DNA of 64,000 bases, taken from contig NZ_LJJF01000001.1 of assembly GCF_001625365.1 (NCBI RefSeq), forward strand, positions 3,669,001 through 3,733,000, written 5' to 3'. The notes under the pieces are model-generated. The model did not search any database and was not told where the DNA came from. It saw nothing but the letters and a program-made list of their open reading frames with translations. Made by a program: the position numbers and the translations under genes. Source of the stretch: Streptomyces sp. MJM8645 (GTDB lineage Bacteria > Actinomycetota > Actinomycetes > Streptomycetales > Streptomycetaceae). This document shows positions 63,399 through 64,000 of this stretch, piece after piece. Each line of letters starts with the position of its first letter. Within the stretch, counting starts at the first letter, position 1.

Positions 63399-64000
63399 AT
63401 GAACGCAATACCGGCCGTCGCCTCCGACGTGCCCGAGCAGCGCAGCGATGATCCGGGGGGCGTGCCCGGCAGCGGCTGGCGGGAAGGCGCCCGCGCCCTG
63501 GTAGTCCGGTTCGGGCCGGCGGTGTGGTGCTACGCGGTGCTGAAGCTGATCGGCTTCACCGTCTTCATGAAGCTGCTCTCCTTCTCCGGCGACTACCTCA
63601 AGAAGCCGGCCCGGTTCGGCGGCGGCGCCAACCCCTGGGACGTGCTGGCCACCTGGGACGGCTGGTGGTACCAGCAGGTGGCCCAGTTCGGCTACCACCC
63701 GGCGCTGGTCACGATCCCCAACGGCCCGGTCGGCTTCTCCGTCGAGCAGAACTCCGCCGCGTTCTTCCCGCTCTACCCGGGCCTGATGCGGATGACCTCG
63801 GACGTCACCGGCCTCGGCCTGTACGGCGCCGGGATGCTGGTGTCGGTGGTGGCCTCGCTGTTCGCCGCCGCCGGGATCTACGCCGTGGTGGACCGGATGG
63901 CCGGCCCCAAGGCGGGCGTGATCGCGGCCGGGATCTGGGCGATCGCCCCGGGCTCGGGCGCCGAGTGGGCGGTCTACTCGGACTCCACCTTCGTCGCGCT
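63399..64000 (+). CDS. Membrane glycosyltransferase (PIG-V-like), partial
   Basis: The first 200 residues of a multi-helix membrane protein cut by the right edge. TM segments include AVLKLIGFTVFMKLL and GLYGAGMLVSVVASLFAAAGIYAVV; between them WDVLATWDGWWYQQVAQFGYHP carries the acidic WDG motif of lipid-linked mannosyltransferases of the GT-C/PIG-V group. It would use polyprenyl-phosphate mannose at the outer face of the membrane. ATG at 63399; ribosome site poor. Confidence 0.82.
   Translation, partial: MNAIPAVASDVPEQRSDDPGGVPGSGWREGARALVVRFGPAVWCYAVLKLIGFTVFMKLLSFSGDYLKKPARFGGGANPWDVLATWDGWWYQQVAQFGYHPALVTIPNGPVGFSVEQNSAAFFPLYPGLMRMTSDVTGLGLYGAGMLVSVVASLFAAAGIYAVVDRMAGPKAGVIAAGIWAIAPGSGAEWAVYSDSTFVA

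Overview
The window is chromosomal DNA of a high-GC Gram-positive mycelial actinomycete, most likely Kitasatospora or Streptomyces. The reasons are the very high GC content, GGAGG ribosome sites, frequent GTG starts, start/stop overlaps, SsgA-like and SsgR-like sporulation genes, a fused CydDC exporter, DUF397/DUF5753 regulator pairs and a thiC TPP riboswitch. No tRNA, rRNA, insertion sequence, prophage or CRISPR array was seen.

Layout. 0-2.1 kb: left-facing unit with a 22-residue peptide gene, a hairpin, a PaaK-like adenylate-forming ligase and a coupled membrane gene that runs off the left edge. 2.3-3.1 kb: HAD phosphatase. 3.2-15.3 kb: an unusual phosphate-type ABC uptake island (pstB, a sortase-fold protein that lost its catalytic Cys and His, a membrane-anchored PstS, pstA, pstC, a giant anchored PstS-like protein, a small secreted protein and two near-identical secreted PstS-like proteins). 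15.6-24.9 kb: two paralogous small proteins, a GAF histidine kinase, and cydA-cydB-cydDC behind a Rex-type operator.

25.2-42 kb is more accessory. It holds an MpaB-type oxygenase fused to a four-EF-hand calcium-binding domain, a Uma2 protein, an LAETG surface protein, a two-component system, an AhpD/ECF41 pair, decayed regulator fragments, a class A penicillin-binding protein, a DUF5753/DUF397/ATPase cluster and a MacAB-like exporter operon. 42.3-56 kb returns to conserved genes: hisC-like aminotransferase, LacI regulator, metallophosphoesterase, membrane proteins, CBS protein, VapBC, thiC, tenA, cupin, ssgA and ssgR. 56.1-64 kb: NUDIX hydrolase, flavohaemoprotein, a branched-chain 2-oxoacid dehydrogenase operon with a divergent Lrp regulator, TetR regulator and the start of a membrane glycosyltransferase.

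The best candidates for something undescribed are the peptide/ligase unit, the pst island with its pseudo-sortase and stalked binding proteins, and the oxygenase-EF-hand fusion. All assignments come from reading the sequence; no database search was run.
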